A DNA stretch of 64,000 bases, taken from contig NZ_MZMU01000012.1 of NCBI RefSeq assembly GCF_004123835.1, positions 620,001 through 684,000 on the forward strand, in the 5' to 3' direction. Under the pieces are notes generated by a model that did no database searches, was not told where the DNA came from, and saw only the letters and a program-made list of their open reading frames with translations. Source of the stretch: Rhizobium leguminosarum (lineage in GTDB: Bacteria > Pseudomonadota > Alphaproteobacteria > Rhizobiales > Rhizobiaceae). Positions 33,902-42,420 of the stretch are shown piece by piece; position 1 is the stretch's first letter; the number at the start of each line of letters is the position of its first letter. Position numbers and translations under genes: made by a program.

Positions 33902-34690
33902 ATGACTGCTTCAGCCGAGAATGGAAAAAGCGGACAAGCCATGCACAAGCCACCGGTCGTGTCGCCGCAGGCCTGGGAGGCGGCCCGCGAGCAGCTGCTC
34001 GTCAAGGAAAAGGCTGAGACCCGCGCCCGCGACGCGCTCGCCGCCGAGCGCCGACGCATGCCGTGGATGGCTGTCGAGAAGGACTATGCGTTCGAAGGTC
34101 CTCAGGGCAAGGTCAGCCTGCTCGACCTGTTCGACAACAGACACCAGCTCATCCTCTACCGCGCCTTCTACGAGCCCGGCGTGTTCGGTTGGCCCGAGCA
34201 TGCCTGCCGCGGCTGCTCGATGGTGGCCGATCAGGTCGCCCATGTCGCCCATCTCAACGCCCGCGACACGACGCTGGTCTTCGCCTCGCGTGCGCCGCAG
34301 GCCGACATTGCACGGCTGAAGGCGCGGATGGGGTGGACGATGCCGTGGGTCACGATCACCGACAGCTTCGACAAGGACTTCGGCGTCGACGAGTGGCACG
34401 GCACCAACGTGTTCTACCGCGACGGCGAGCGCATCTTCCGGACCTATTTCATCAACAACCGCGGCGACGAGCAGATGGGCGGTACCTGGAACTATCTCGA
34501 CATCACGCCGCTCGGCCGCCAGGAGGTCTGGGAGGATTCGCCCGAGGGCTATCCCCAGACTCCGACCTACAAATGGTGGAACTGGCACGACAGCTACGTG
34601 CCGGACGCCGAGCCCGACAAGAAATGGGTCGAGGTGTCAGATGCCGGCGAGGCGGCGTTCAGGGCCGAGAGCGCGAATGCGAAACCGTAA
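33902..34690 (+). CDS. DUF899 thioredoxin-like protein
   Basis: 262 residues. The diagnostic stretch RAFYEPGVFGWPEHACRGCSMVADQ with CxxC (CRGC), VFASRAPQADIARLKARMGW and TYFINNRGDEQMGGTWNYLD identify the DUF899 family, which adopts a thioredoxin fold. Family function is unproven; a redox role is suggested by the Cys pair. GAGGAG is the ribosome site, nine bases further than ideal. An earlier frame extends 75 codons upstream without family similarity. Divergent from the ankyrin/YHS pair. Confidence 0.85.
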   Translation: MTASAENGKSGQAMHKPPVVSPQAWEAAREQLLVKEKAETRARDALAAERRRMPWMAVEKDYAFEGPQGKVSLLDLFDNRHQLILYRAFYEPGVFGWPEHACRGCSMVADQVAHVAHLNARDTTLVFASRAPQADIARLKARMGWTMPWVTITDSFDKDFGVDEWHGTNVFYRDGERIFRTYFINNRGDEQMGGTWNYLDITPLGRQEVWEDSPEGYPQTPTYKWWNWHDSYVPDAEPDKKWVEVSDAGEAAFRAESANAKP

Positions 34691-34870
34691 GCGAAGTAGC
34701 TTCCGGTGCATCCCGAAGTCGGAGGACAACCTGAGGTGGCGTACGATCTGCCGTAGCACGAAGATCCACTATGAGGAGTTGTCGGGAATTTCAGGAACTG
34801 GCGTTGACAGCCAGTTCCTGAACTCATCCGTACGGCCCTTGTAACCAAACCTACGGTTACTACCCCTTTA

Positions 34871-35722
34871 TCAGTCGGGAAGATCCAAAACGTCATGAAC
34901 GTTCGTGATCGAGTAAGCGACCGGTTTGCCGCTCCTGACCTTCACAAGGACGTCTACAACGAAACCCTTTTTATAGACGTTTTCGTCAGCATCGCGGATT
35001 TCATGTTTGATGCGGGCTTCAGCCACTTCAGATCCGTACATAATCGAGAGGCTCTTGTCGGATAGCTCTTCAATTTTGACTCGCTCGCCGGATGATTTTC
35101 CAACGTCCGCGTCATTAATGTCCGACCGGGTAAATATCATAAGCACCCTCTCGTGAGCATGATGGTCGGGTTTGGCGAGCGCTTTCTTACGATCCTCGAT
35201 ATTTTGTAAGGCGGTCCGAGCCTGAGATGCGTTGAATATGAACGAGGCTCGAATTTCTTTCTTTCCATCCTCAAAGTAGGCTGCTTTCAGAGTATGTGAT
35301 GCTGCAGGGTCACTCGCGATGGCCTTGGCGGTGTCTGCCCAATCTTTCAATTCTGATGATGATTCAAGCTGGCCTTTGGCATAGCCGCCGGTCAAAATAG
35401 CCTTGAATCTCTCGCCCCACCTCCGCACAAAATCCTCAAGGAGCATGATCTGGTCGATGTGAGCGATGACGATAGGAGCGATCGCCTTCACGCCCGTGAA
35501 TATATCGGCCTCAATACTACCGTGACGGACTTCTTTGACATACATTTTAGGATCGCTGTGCGCGCCAGGATACTCCGTCTCTACGAAGCGATCGAACTCG
35601 TTTGCCAGTGAAGTGAAAGCTCCGATGAAATCTCCAAGTTCAACCGGCTCGTCGGTATCCAGCGTCAGTGTAAGTAATGCTCTTTGTTCCCTCATAAATT
35701 GAGCATATGACTTTTCAAACAT
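34871..35722 (-). CDS. Orphan protein of unknown function, AT-richer gene
   Basis: 283 residues from MFEKSYAQFMREQRALLTLT. No family was recognised. It appears mostly alpha/beta; MYVKEVRHGSIEADIFTG resembles the charged segment before a hydrophobic helix seen in many phage- or island-borne proteins, followed by IAPIVIAHIDQIMLLEDFV. The second half looks like a beta-rich domain (IKHEIRDADENVYKKGFVVD). Base composition is lower in GC than the neighbours, and no partner gene lies alongside. Likely transferred; function unknown. Start could be upstream at 35740 (MRGNGQ). Confidence 0.65.
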   Translation of the reverse strand: MFEKSYAQFMREQRALLTLTLDTDEPVELGDFIGAFTSLANEFDRFVETEYPGAHSDPKMYVKEVRHGSIEADIFTGVKAIAPIVIAHIDQIMLLEDFVRRWGERFKAILTGGYAKGQLESSSELKDWADTAKAIASDPAASHTLKAAYFEDGKKEIRASFIFNASQARTALQNIEDRKKALAKPDHHAHERVLMIFTRSDINDADVGKSSGERVKIEELSDKSLSIMYGSEVAEARIKHEIRDADENVYKKGFVVDVLVKVRSGKPVAYSITNVHDVLDLPD

Positions 35723-36055
35723 TTGTCCATTACCCCGCATTTCGCGGCAAATACCGAGGTAGCTGCCCCACAAAACTGTAAGTGTGTTCCTGTTATGTTC
35801 TAATGCAGGGCGGCGGTTTTGTCCACGATTATCCAATACCAGATGCACAGGGTTAGCGCTGTCTCCTGGGTGAAAGCAGTCAATGAGGCGAGACCAGAAG
35901 TCCCATTTTGCGAAATCGCAGATGTCGGGACGTATGCTATTGTCGCATCATCAGCATTCATGTCGCTTGCACTTTCTGCGCGCAAAATCTGCTGAAGCAT
36001 CTCCTTACTGTCATGGAACCATGCTAGGTTTTGCCGATTTTCAGGGGAGGCGGGC
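35723..36055. other. Intergenic region
   Basis: Between the divergent orphan and PLD-like genes. An 85-codon minus-strand frame covers part of it, but it shows no ribosome site or family feature and was not called. Confidence 0.45.
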
Positions 36056-37813
36056 ATGGATACGGGTTTTCGTGTGACCGGCAGGAATGCCGCGTCACTC
36101 TTTGCGCTGACCATCCATCGCGGCGATGGCATGGTGCTGCTCGGTATGGACTGGAAGGACGGTCGGCCGCCGGTCGATTTCGTCGGCTTTGCCATCCAGT
36201 ATCGCGAGCCGGGCACGGACTTCTTCAAGAACGTGCGCAATCGCATCGGCTTTCCCGGGCAGCCGGTTCCCGATGACGGCATCCGCACCACCGAGGCGCC
36301 GATCCAGAAATTCCGCTGGGTGCATTTTCCCTTCAATGCCGATCTGCCCGGCAAGTTCGCCTATCGCGTCACGCCCATGTTCATGGATGCAGCAGGCGCG
36401 CTGAGGAAAGGCGAGGCCCAGGAAGCCGAGCTGGCGCTGATGCGCGAAACCATTCCCGGCAAGCTGAACGTCGCCTTTACCCGCGGCTTCGTCTCGTCCC
36501 AAGCTTTCGTGCGCAACTTCTCCGCCGGCGGGCCGATCATCACGCTGGTGCCGCCCGTTGGCGATGAGGGGCTGGAGTTCCTGCCAACCCATGCCGATGC
36601 CGAGCGGGCGCTCGCCTGGATGGGGTTCGAGGCGCGGGCCGAAACGCTCTCGCTGCTCGACAAGGCGCGCGAGGCTGGCGCCGAGGTCCGCGTCATCGCC
36701 TATGATCTCAACCTCCCCGAGGTTGTCGAGCGGCTGGAAGCGCTTGGGCCGAAACTCAGGATCATCATCGACGACAGCGCGCGCACCGACGGCCACGGCC
36801 GGCCGGATTCGCCCGAAACCAAGGCTGCGCAACGCCTGATCGCCTCCGCCGGTGCCGCAAACGTCAAGCGCCAGCATATGGCAAACCTGCAGCACCAGAA
36901 GTCGATCGCGGTGCGCGGCGGCGGCATCGAGACCGTGCTCTATGGCTCGACCAATCTCAGCTGGCGTGGCCTCTATGTGCAATCGAATAACAGCCTCGCC
37001 GTCCATGGCACCAAGGCGCTCGACGACTATTTAGCCGCCTTCGAGAGCTATTTTACCGCAAGGCGCGCCGCCGATTTCCGCGGCTCGGCAAGCTCGGCCG
37101 GCTGGATCGACCTTGGCCTCGATGGCATCGATGCCAAGGTCGCCTTCTCGCCGCACAGCGAGGAGAATGGCCTGCTGGACGAGATCGGCGCCGACATCGA
37201 TACCGCCCAATCCAGCGTGTTTTTTTCGCTCGCCTTCCTCGGCCAGATGACCAAGGGCGCGATCGGCCCGGCGCTCGGCCGCGCCCTCGAGCGCCCAGCG
37301 GTGCACGTCATGGGTATTGCCGATGCGGAGGTCAGGGCGGGCAATTTGGGCCTCACCGTGCTGACCCCGGACAAGCGCCGGCGGGTGGTCCGCTCGGCAG
37401 CGCTCACCGGCAACGTGCCGCCGCCGTTTCTGACCGAGCCCTCGGGACTGTCAGGTGTCGACGGCAACCAGCGCGGCACGAGGATGCACCACAAATTCCT
37501 CGTGATCGACTTCGACAAACCGACGGCGCGGGTCTATCTCGGCTCCTACAATTTCTCGATCCCCGCCGATGACGAGAACGGCGAAAATCTGGTCGTCATC
37601 CACGACCGGACGGTGGCGACCAGCTACATGATCGAGGCGCTCAGGATGTACGACCACTACGTCTTCCGCGTCGCCTCCGGAGGGGGAGAGGGTGCCGCCC
37701 GCCCGCTGGAACTTAAACGCCCGCCCCAGCCCGGCGGCAAGCCCTGGTTCGAGCGCGACTGGACCGACCCCATCCGCGCCCGCGACCGGGAGCTGTTTGC
37801 GCGGGCGGAGTGA
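36056..37813 (+). CDS. Phospholipase D-like protein with one canonical HKD motif
   Basis: 585 residues. Motif 1 is HQKSIAVRGGG (His280, Lys282) with GSTNLSWRG; motif 2 is MHHKFLVIDFDKP with GSYNFSIP. The first lacks the Asp of H-x-K-x4-D (Arg at that place), the second is complete. The first 140 residues form a separate, unassigned beta-rich domain. PLD-fold enzymes cleave phosphodiesters in lipids or nucleic acids. No signal peptide, so likely cytosolic. The degenerate first motif could lower activity or change the substrate. Confidence 0.85.
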   Translation: MDTGFRVTGRNAASLFALTIHRGDGMVLLGMDWKDGRPPVDFVGFAIQYREPGTDFFKNVRNRIGFPGQPVPDDGIRTTEAPIQKFRWVHFPFNADLPGKFAYRVTPMFMDAAGALRKGEAQEAELALMRETIPGKLNVAFTRGFVSSQAFVRNFSAGGPIITLVPPVGDEGLEFLPTHADAERALAWMGFEARAETLSLLDKAREAGAEVRVIAYDLNLPEVVERLEALGPKLRIIIDDSARTDGHGRPDSPETKAAQRLIASAGAANVKRQHMANLQHQKSIAVRGGGIETVLYGSTNLSWRGLYVQSNNSLAVHGTKALDDYLAAFESYFTARRAADFRGSASSAGWIDLGLDGIDAKVAFSPHSEENGLLDEIGADIDTAQSSVFFSLAFLGQMTKGAIGPALGRALERPAVHVMGIADAEVRAGNLGLTVLTPDKRRRVVRSAALTGNVPPPFLTEPSGLSGVDGNQRGTRMHHKFLVIDFDKPTARVYLGSYNFSIPADDENGENLVVIHDRTVATSYMIEALRMYDHYVFRVASGGGEGAARPLELKRPPQPGGKPWFERDWTDPIRARDRELFARAE

Positions 37814-37967
37814 TGCTGCCCGCGCCCTAAACCTGCGCCATTCCGCTCGACCGGAACCGCCGGTTCTCAGCATACTCATCTCAAAGTGGAAACTTCGGGG
37901 GGCGGTTGCGTTGTACCCGTTGCCGGCAGCCCGCCTGCCAGTCGGGTTTTGATGAGGAGGCTTATTC

Positions 37968-38342
37968 ATGAAGGTCATGATCGTTGAAGATGAGAATTTT
38001 ATCGCTCTGGAACTCGAACGCATTGCCCAGGAAGCAGGACACCAGACCATCGGGCCGGTTTCGACGGTGGAGCAGGCTCTCGCCCACGCCCATAGAAGCG
38101 ATGTCGCGCTCGTCGATCTCAGTCTCTCCGATGGGCTGAGCGGCGCCCAGCTCGCGCGCCGGCTGATCGACCGCCATGGGGTTGACGTCATCTTCGTGAC
38201 CGGCAGTCCCGAGAATGTTGGTCACGGTATCGAAGGCGCGCTCGATGTGATCTCCAAGCCCTTCACCCATGAGAGGATTGCCAGTGCGCTCTCGCGGGCG
38301 GAGGAGCGACGTAAAAACTTCGACAGCAAGGCTGCGTTCTGA
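37968..38342 (+). CDS. Single-domain response regulator (CheY-like)
   Basis: 124 residues, only a receiver domain: acidic pocket VEDEN (7-10), phospho-acceptor Asp50 (ALVDLSL), Thr78 and Lys97 (ISKPF). A GAGGAGG ribosome site precedes the ATG. No output domain and no adjacent kinase gene, so it either bridges a phosphorelay or acts by protein contact, as other alphaproteobacterial stand-alone receivers do. Its stop codon lies within a 23-bp tandem repeat. Confidence 0.9.
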   Translation: MKVMIVEDENFIALELERIAQEAGHQTIGPVSTVEQALAHAHRSDVALVDLSLSDGLSGAQLARRLIDRHGVDVIFVTGSPENVGHGIEGALDVISKPFTHERIASALSRAEERRKNFDSKAAF

Positions 38343-38377
38343 ACAGCAGCGAGACTGCGTTGTGAACAGCAGCAAGC
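38332..38377. repeat. 23-bp tandem repeat at the end of the receiver gene
   Basis: CTGCGTTCTGAACAGCAGCG AGA followed by CTGCGTTGTGAACAGCAGCA AGC. The first copy contains the TGA stop of the regulator. A local slip duplication is likely. Confidence 0.6.
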
Positions 38378-38442
38378 TCGGTTGTGATAGAAGGAGATCG
38401 ACGTCATTCAGGCTGCTGGGCTTTGCAGAGGAGATAGTCCGG

Positions 38443-38694
38443 ATGAAACACGCGCTCATTGCCGTTCTCCTCACCCTCACGGCCTGCGCCAGCGCAGGGG
38501 ACCCGCAGCCTCTTCCGAGCAGCCTCACCTATGGCGGAAAGGTCGTTCACTCGCCCTATCGTCCGGGGACGGTGGTCAAGAATACCTTTCTTGGCGACTT
38601 CGGCTACCGCGTGTTCGAGTCCTATGTCGTTCAGCCGGATGGGACGCTCAAGCTCACGTCCCAGAGCACGGGACCGGACTTCCTCTGGCAGTGA
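38443..38694 (+). CDS. Small predicted lipoprotein
   Basis: 83 residues: MKHALIAVLLTLTACASAGD has a signal peptide with a LTAC lipobox. The mature 68 residues (YGGKVVHSPYRPGTVVKNTF, FGYRVFESYVVQPDGTLKL) look like a small beta protein. No family is recognised. A GAGGAG site precedes it. It follows the single-domain receiver on the same strand at about 100 bases and is convergent with the formate dehydrogenase gene, 24 bases away. Confidence 0.72.
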   Translation: MKHALIAVLLTLTACASAGDPQPLPSSLTYGGKVVHSPYRPGTVVKNTFLGDFGYRVFESYVVQPDGTLKLTSQSTGPDFLWQ

Positions 38695-38718
38695 AAGAGG
38701 CTCCGGCTCCTGTTCAGA

Positions 38719-39921
38719 TCACGTGCGCTTGAACTTTGCGGCCTCTTCGGAGCCGCCCGTCGCATTGCCGGCGCTGTAGGAATGCGCGCCGGTGCCGGCG
38801 AGCTTGCCGCCGTCGACGATCAGATACTCGTCGCGGATCGGCCGCTGCTCGAAGAAGCATTCGAGAATCTCGCGCGTGCCAGCGGCATAGCGGGTCTGGG
38901 CCGAGAGCGATGTGCCCGAGATATGCGGCGTCATGCCGTGATGTGGCATGGTGCGCCACGGGTGGTCGGCAGGGGCCGGCTGCGGGAACCAGACGTCGCC
39001 GGCATAGCCGGCAAGCTGGCCGCTTTCGAGCGCACGCGCAATCGAGTCGCGGTCGCAGAGCTTGCCGCGGGCGGTGTTGACGAGATAGGCGCCGCGCTTG
39101 AAGTGCTTCAGGGTCTCGTCGTTGATCATATGCTCCGTTTCGGGGTGGAGCGGGCAATTCAACGTCACGACATCGCAGACCTCGTACATTTCCTCACGCG
39201 TCGCATGCCAGGTGAGGCCCAGCTCCTTCTCCACCGTATCAGGCAGGCGATGGCGGTCGGTGTAGTGAAGGTGCACGTCGAAAGGCTTCAGGCGCTTCAG
39301 GACGGCAAGACCGATGCGGCCGGCGGCGACCGTGCCGACATGCATGCCTTCGACGTCATAGGATCGCGTGGCGCAATCGGCGATGTTCCAGCCGCCTTTC
39401 ACCACCCACTGGTAGGAGGGGATGTAGTTGCGGACGAGGCCGAGGATCATCATGACGACGTGCTCGGACACGCTGATCGAATTGCAGTAGGTGACTTCGG
39501 CGACGGTGATGCCGCGGTCGATCGCCGCCTGCAGGTCGACGTGGTCAGAGCCGATGCCGGCGGTCAGCGCCAGCTTGAGCTTCGGCGCCTTGGCGATGCG
39601 TTCGGCGGTGAGATAGGCCGGCCAGAAAGGCTGCGAGATCACCACGTCGGCGTCGACGAGTTCGCGCTCGAAGGCCGAATTCGGGCCGTCCTTGTCCGAG
39701 GTGACCACCAGAGTGTGGCCGTTCGCCTCGAGATATTTGCGAAGGCCGAGTTCGCCCGACACGCTTCCGAGCAGAGTGCCGGGCTGGAAGTCGACGGCCT
39801 TCGGCGTCGGCAAGGTCTGACCACCAGGATATTGATCAATCCTTGGCAGGTCGTCACGGGCGTAGGATTTGGGATAGCCGTCGATCGGGTCGTCGTAGAG
39901 TACGCACAATACTTTGGCCAT
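38719..39921 (-). CDS. fdh: NAD-dependent formate dehydrogenase
   Basis: 400 residues, the exact size of the single-subunit NAD-formate dehydrogenases. Diagnostic parts are MAKVLCVLYDDPIDGYPKSY, SQPFWPAYLTAERI (formate site), TYCNSISVSEHVVMMILGLVRNYI, the NAD loop VGTVAAGRIGLAVL and the catalytic GMTPHISGTSLSAQTRYAAG (His/Gln region). It oxidises formate to CO2 with NAD in the cytosol and supplies NADH; it also detoxifies formate from C1 metabolism. The glycine-rich loop reads GTVAAGRIG, with the usual GxGxxG positions kept. GGAACC is the ribosome site. No other C1 genes are near. Confidence 0.95.
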   Translation of the reverse strand: MAKVLCVLYDDPIDGYPKSYARDDLPRIDQYPGGQTLPTPKAVDFQPGTLLGSVSGELGLRKYLEANGHTLVVTSDKDGPNSAFERELVDADVVISQPFWPAYLTAERIAKAPKLKLALTAGIGSDHVDLQAAIDRGITVAEVTYCNSISVSEHVVMMILGLVRNYIPSYQWVVKGGWNIADCATRSYDVEGMHVGTVAAGRIGLAVLKRLKPFDVHLHYTDRHRLPDTVEKELGLTWHATREEMYEVCDVVTLNCPLHPETEHMINDETLKHFKRGAYLVNTARGKLCDRDSIARALESGQLAGYAGDVWFPQPAPADHPWRTMPHHGMTPHISGTSLSAQTRYAAGTREILECFFEQRPIRDEYLIVDGGKLAGTGAHSYSAGNATGGSEEAAKFKRT

Positions 39922-40156
39922 GGTCGGTTCCTCTGTTCAGGCAGCCGGAAACACGCCGGAATGCGCTCTTCTCGCATCGCCATTCCATTGTTGCGTTCTG
40001 GCAGCGGGTCTCGTCGAATGGGTTCGCGAGCGCGCCGCTGGTGTTTCCTCGAGGCTGCATCCCGTTTTGCCGGGATATCGTTCAACAGCGGGATGATTTC
40101 ATGCCAGGGGGCGGAGGGCAAATCAAAGCTTTGGAACGATTGATAGGTATCATCTA

Positions 40157-40400
40157 TCAAGCCGCTTTCAGGCGAGAGCGAAAATCGGTGTCGAAGTCGG
40201 CATCGCGCAGAGCGCTGACCAACGCCTTCGTCATTGGCGATTGTGGTGACCGGTCCGTCATGACGAGCCCGACCGCCTGCGTCCTGTGCGGGTTCGCCAG
40301 TTCCACGGAAACGAGATCGGAGCCCCGATCAAGCTCTTCGTGAACGATCGATGGGAAGCAGGCTGCAACCCCTGGGGAAACCGGATCGGGTGCCGCAGCG
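40157..40400 (-). pseudogene. C-terminal fragment of a LysR-type regulator
   Basis: A minus-strand frame reads DPVSPGVAACFPSIVHEELD RGSDLVSVELANPH...PMTKALVSALRDADFDTDF and stops at 40157. This is the tail of a LysR effector domain, but it has no start and no DNA-binding part, and it abuts the stop of an intact LysR gene. It is most simply a remnant of a second regulator truncated by a rearrangement. Confidence 0.6.
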
Positions 40401-40407
40401 CCGGCGC

Positions 40408-41331
40408 CTACATTGATACGATCACGAAGTCATCGCTGCCGCCGATTCCCACGGCGCTCAGCCGTCTGGCTGCCAGTTCGATGAAGGCCTTGACCAGGGG
40501 CGACAGGTGCTGGCTGCTGGGATAGACGACATGCAGGCCGCCGGCAGGCGTGGTGTAACCGTCGAGCACGCGGCATAGCCGCCCGTCCTTGATGCAGGCT
40601 TCGCCGATGCCATAGGGCAGTTGGGCGATGCCGTAACCGGCGATTGCGGCGGCCATGACCGCCTGCATTTCATTGGCGGCGAAGCGTCCCGAGACCGAGA
40701 CCGTTTCCTGGCCGTGCGGGCCTTGGAGCAGCCATTGCGCATGGGCGGATTGGCCGGCGATGACGCAGTCGTGGAGGGTGAGATCATCAGGGCCATCGGG
40801 CGCGCCGCAGCGGGCGAGATATTCGGGGCTGGCGCAGAGAATTCGATGCGTCGAGCCGAGCTTGCGGGCGATCAGCGTCGAATCCTCCAGCACGCCGGTG
40901 CGGAAGGCGAGGTCTATGCCGTTCTCGACGAGGTTCAGCCTGTCATCGGTCAGGCGCAGCTCGACCTTCGACTTCGGGTAGGTCGCCAGGAAATCGAAGA
41001 TCGCGTCCTGGAGGAAATGGCCGCCGAAGCCGACGGGCGCCGATATGCGGATCGTGCCTGATGGTTCGGCCCTCGCTTCGGCGAGGCGCAGGTTGGCGTC
41101 TTCGATGGTGCGCAGCGCCTGGCTGCTTTCTTCGTAATAGAGACGCCCTGAAGCCGTCAGGTTGAGGCTACGGGTCGTACGCTGCAGCAGCCGCACACCG
41201 AGTTCGCGCTCGAGCGCGGCGATACGGCGGCTGACCGTCGTCTTCGGCATGCCGAGCAGGCGGGCGGCGGCGGTGAAGCTGCCGGCCTCGATGACGCGGG
41301 CGAAGATCATGATATCGTTGAGGTCGAGCAT
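40408..41331 (-). CDS. LysR-type transcriptional regulator
   Basis: 307 residues from MLDLNDIMIFARVIEAGSFT. The helix-turn-helix is AAARLLGMPKTTVSRRIAAL; ISAPVGFGGHFLQDAIFDFL starts the periplasmic-binding-like effector domain, and YPSSQHLSPLVKAFIELAAR is the usual C-terminal end. It is divergent from the NAD(P)-binding NmrA-type gene with 100 bases between starts, so it probably controls that gene and itself. The effector is unknown. The frame extends ten codons upstream; the internal ATG fits the family better. Confidence 0.9.
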   Translation of the reverse strand: MLDLNDIMIFARVIEAGSFTAAARLLGMPKTTVSRRIAALERELGVRLLQRTTRSLNLTASGRLYYEESSQALRTIEDANLRLAEARAEPSGTIRISAPVGFGGHFLQDAIFDFLATYPKSKVELRLTDDRLNLVENGIDLAFRTGVLEDSTLIARKLGSTHRILCASPEYLARCGAPDGPDDLTLHDCVIAGQSAHAQWLLQGPHGQETVSVSGRFAANEMQAVMAAAIAGYGIAQLPYGIGEACIKDGRLCRVLDGYTTPAGGLHVVYPSSQHLSPLVKAFIELAARRLSAVGIGGSDDFVIVSM

Positions 41332-41431
41332 TGTATCCTGTGGTGGTACGATGTTTCTCAATTATAGGCCATTATGGTTCAATGCGGCAGGCCCTAACTT
41401 TGCTCCATCGGTCACAACAAGGAGCAGACAG

Positions 41432-42313
41432 ATGAGCAACATACGAAGCGTTCTGGTCACCGGCGCCACCGGCCAGCAAGGCGGCGCGGTCGTGCGCGCC
41501 CTGATCGCGCGGGGACACCGCGTCAAGGCGATCTCACGCAAGCCTGATAGTGACGGCGCCAAGCGGCTGGCCGCGGCAGGGGTCGAAGTCGTCGCCGGCG
41601 ATCTTAATGACGGCGCTTCCGTGGCGAAGGCCGCAAGCGGCGTCGACACGATGTTCCTGATGGGCAACAGCTATGAGGCCGGAACGGAAGCAGAAACCCG
41701 CCAGGGTATTATCGCCGCCGATGCGGCGAAGGCCGCCGGCATCGGCCACCTGATCTATTCTTCCGTCGGCGATGCCGACAAGAAGACCGGCATTCCGCAT
41801 TTCGACAGCAAGTATCTCGTCGAGAAGCATGTCGCCGGCCTCGGAATTCCCTATACGATCAGCGCGCCCGTCGCCTTCATGGAAAACACCGTGGCGCCAT
41901 GGGCGATCGACGGGCTGCGCCAGGGCCTCTATGCCGCGGCCTTGCCACCCGCCCGCGTACTGCAGCAGATCACTATCGAGGATATCGGGGCTTTCGTCGC
42001 AGTGTTGGCCGAGCGGCGCGAGCAGGTGTTCGGCAAGCGCTTCGACATTGCCGGCGACGAATTGTCGGGCGAAGAGCAGGCGAAGATCCTGTCCGAAGCG
42101 CTTGGCCGTCCGATCCGCTACCAGGAGCTGCCGATCGCGGCGATACGGCAGCAGAGCGAGGATACGGCGCTGATGTTCGAATGGTTCAACCGCACCGGCT
42201 ACGACGCCGATATTTCAGCCCTGCGCCGGGATTTTGCTGAGGTTGGCTGGCATCGTTATGCGGATTGGGCGAAGGGGTTTGATTGGAGTGTGCTCGACAA
42301 GGCGGCTGGGTGA
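41432..42313 (+). CDS. NmrA-family NAD(P)-binding protein
   Basis: 293 residues with GGAG before the ATG. The N-terminal Rossmann loop VLVTGATGQQGGAVVRAL (GxxGxxG), followed by AGDLNDGASVAKAASGVDTM and YSSVGDADKKTGIPHFDSKY (a YxxxK-like helix), is the NmrA/atypical SDR pattern. Some relatives are redox sensors, others quinone or isoflavone reductases. Divergent from a LysR gene that likely regulates it. The enzyme may be catalytic or merely NAD(P)-sensing; this cannot be decided from sequence. Confidence 0.87.
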   Translation: MSNIRSVLVTGATGQQGGAVVRALIARGHRVKAISRKPDSDGAKRLAAAGVEVVAGDLNDGASVAKAASGVDTMFLMGNSYEAGTEAETRQGIIAADAAKAAGIGHLIYSSVGDADKKTGIPHFDSKYLVEKHVAGLGIPYTISAPVAFMENTVAPWAIDGLRQGLYAAALPPARVLQQITIEDIGAFVAVLAERREQVFGKRFDIAGDELSGEEQAKILSEALGRPIRYQELPIAAIRQQSEDTALMFEWFNRTGYDADISALRRDFAEVGWHRYADWAKGFDWSVLDKAAG

Positions 42314-42320
42314 GTTTGAC

Positions 42321-42394
42321 GTGACACCGATGATGCCACCGGTGTCACCGGCTGGAGATATATGAAGGGAAGCGGATCGGCTCGATCCGCCTCC
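42321..42394. terminator. Two hairpins between convergent genes
   Basis: GTGACACCG...CGGTGTCAC (42321-42348) and GGGAAGCGGATC...GATCCGCCTCCC (42367-42394) between the convergent NmrA-type and GlxA-type genes. Neither has a long T-run, so the role as terminators is inferred from position. Confidence 0.5.
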
Positions 42395-42420
42395 CGGACG
42401 CTGCGAACGAAGCATCGTGC

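Noticed and set aside
35800..36057. 85-codon minus-strand frame between the orphan and PLD-like genes
   Set aside because: Overlaps the start of the PLD-like gene, has no ribosome site and resembles no protein; the downstream gene does not need it.
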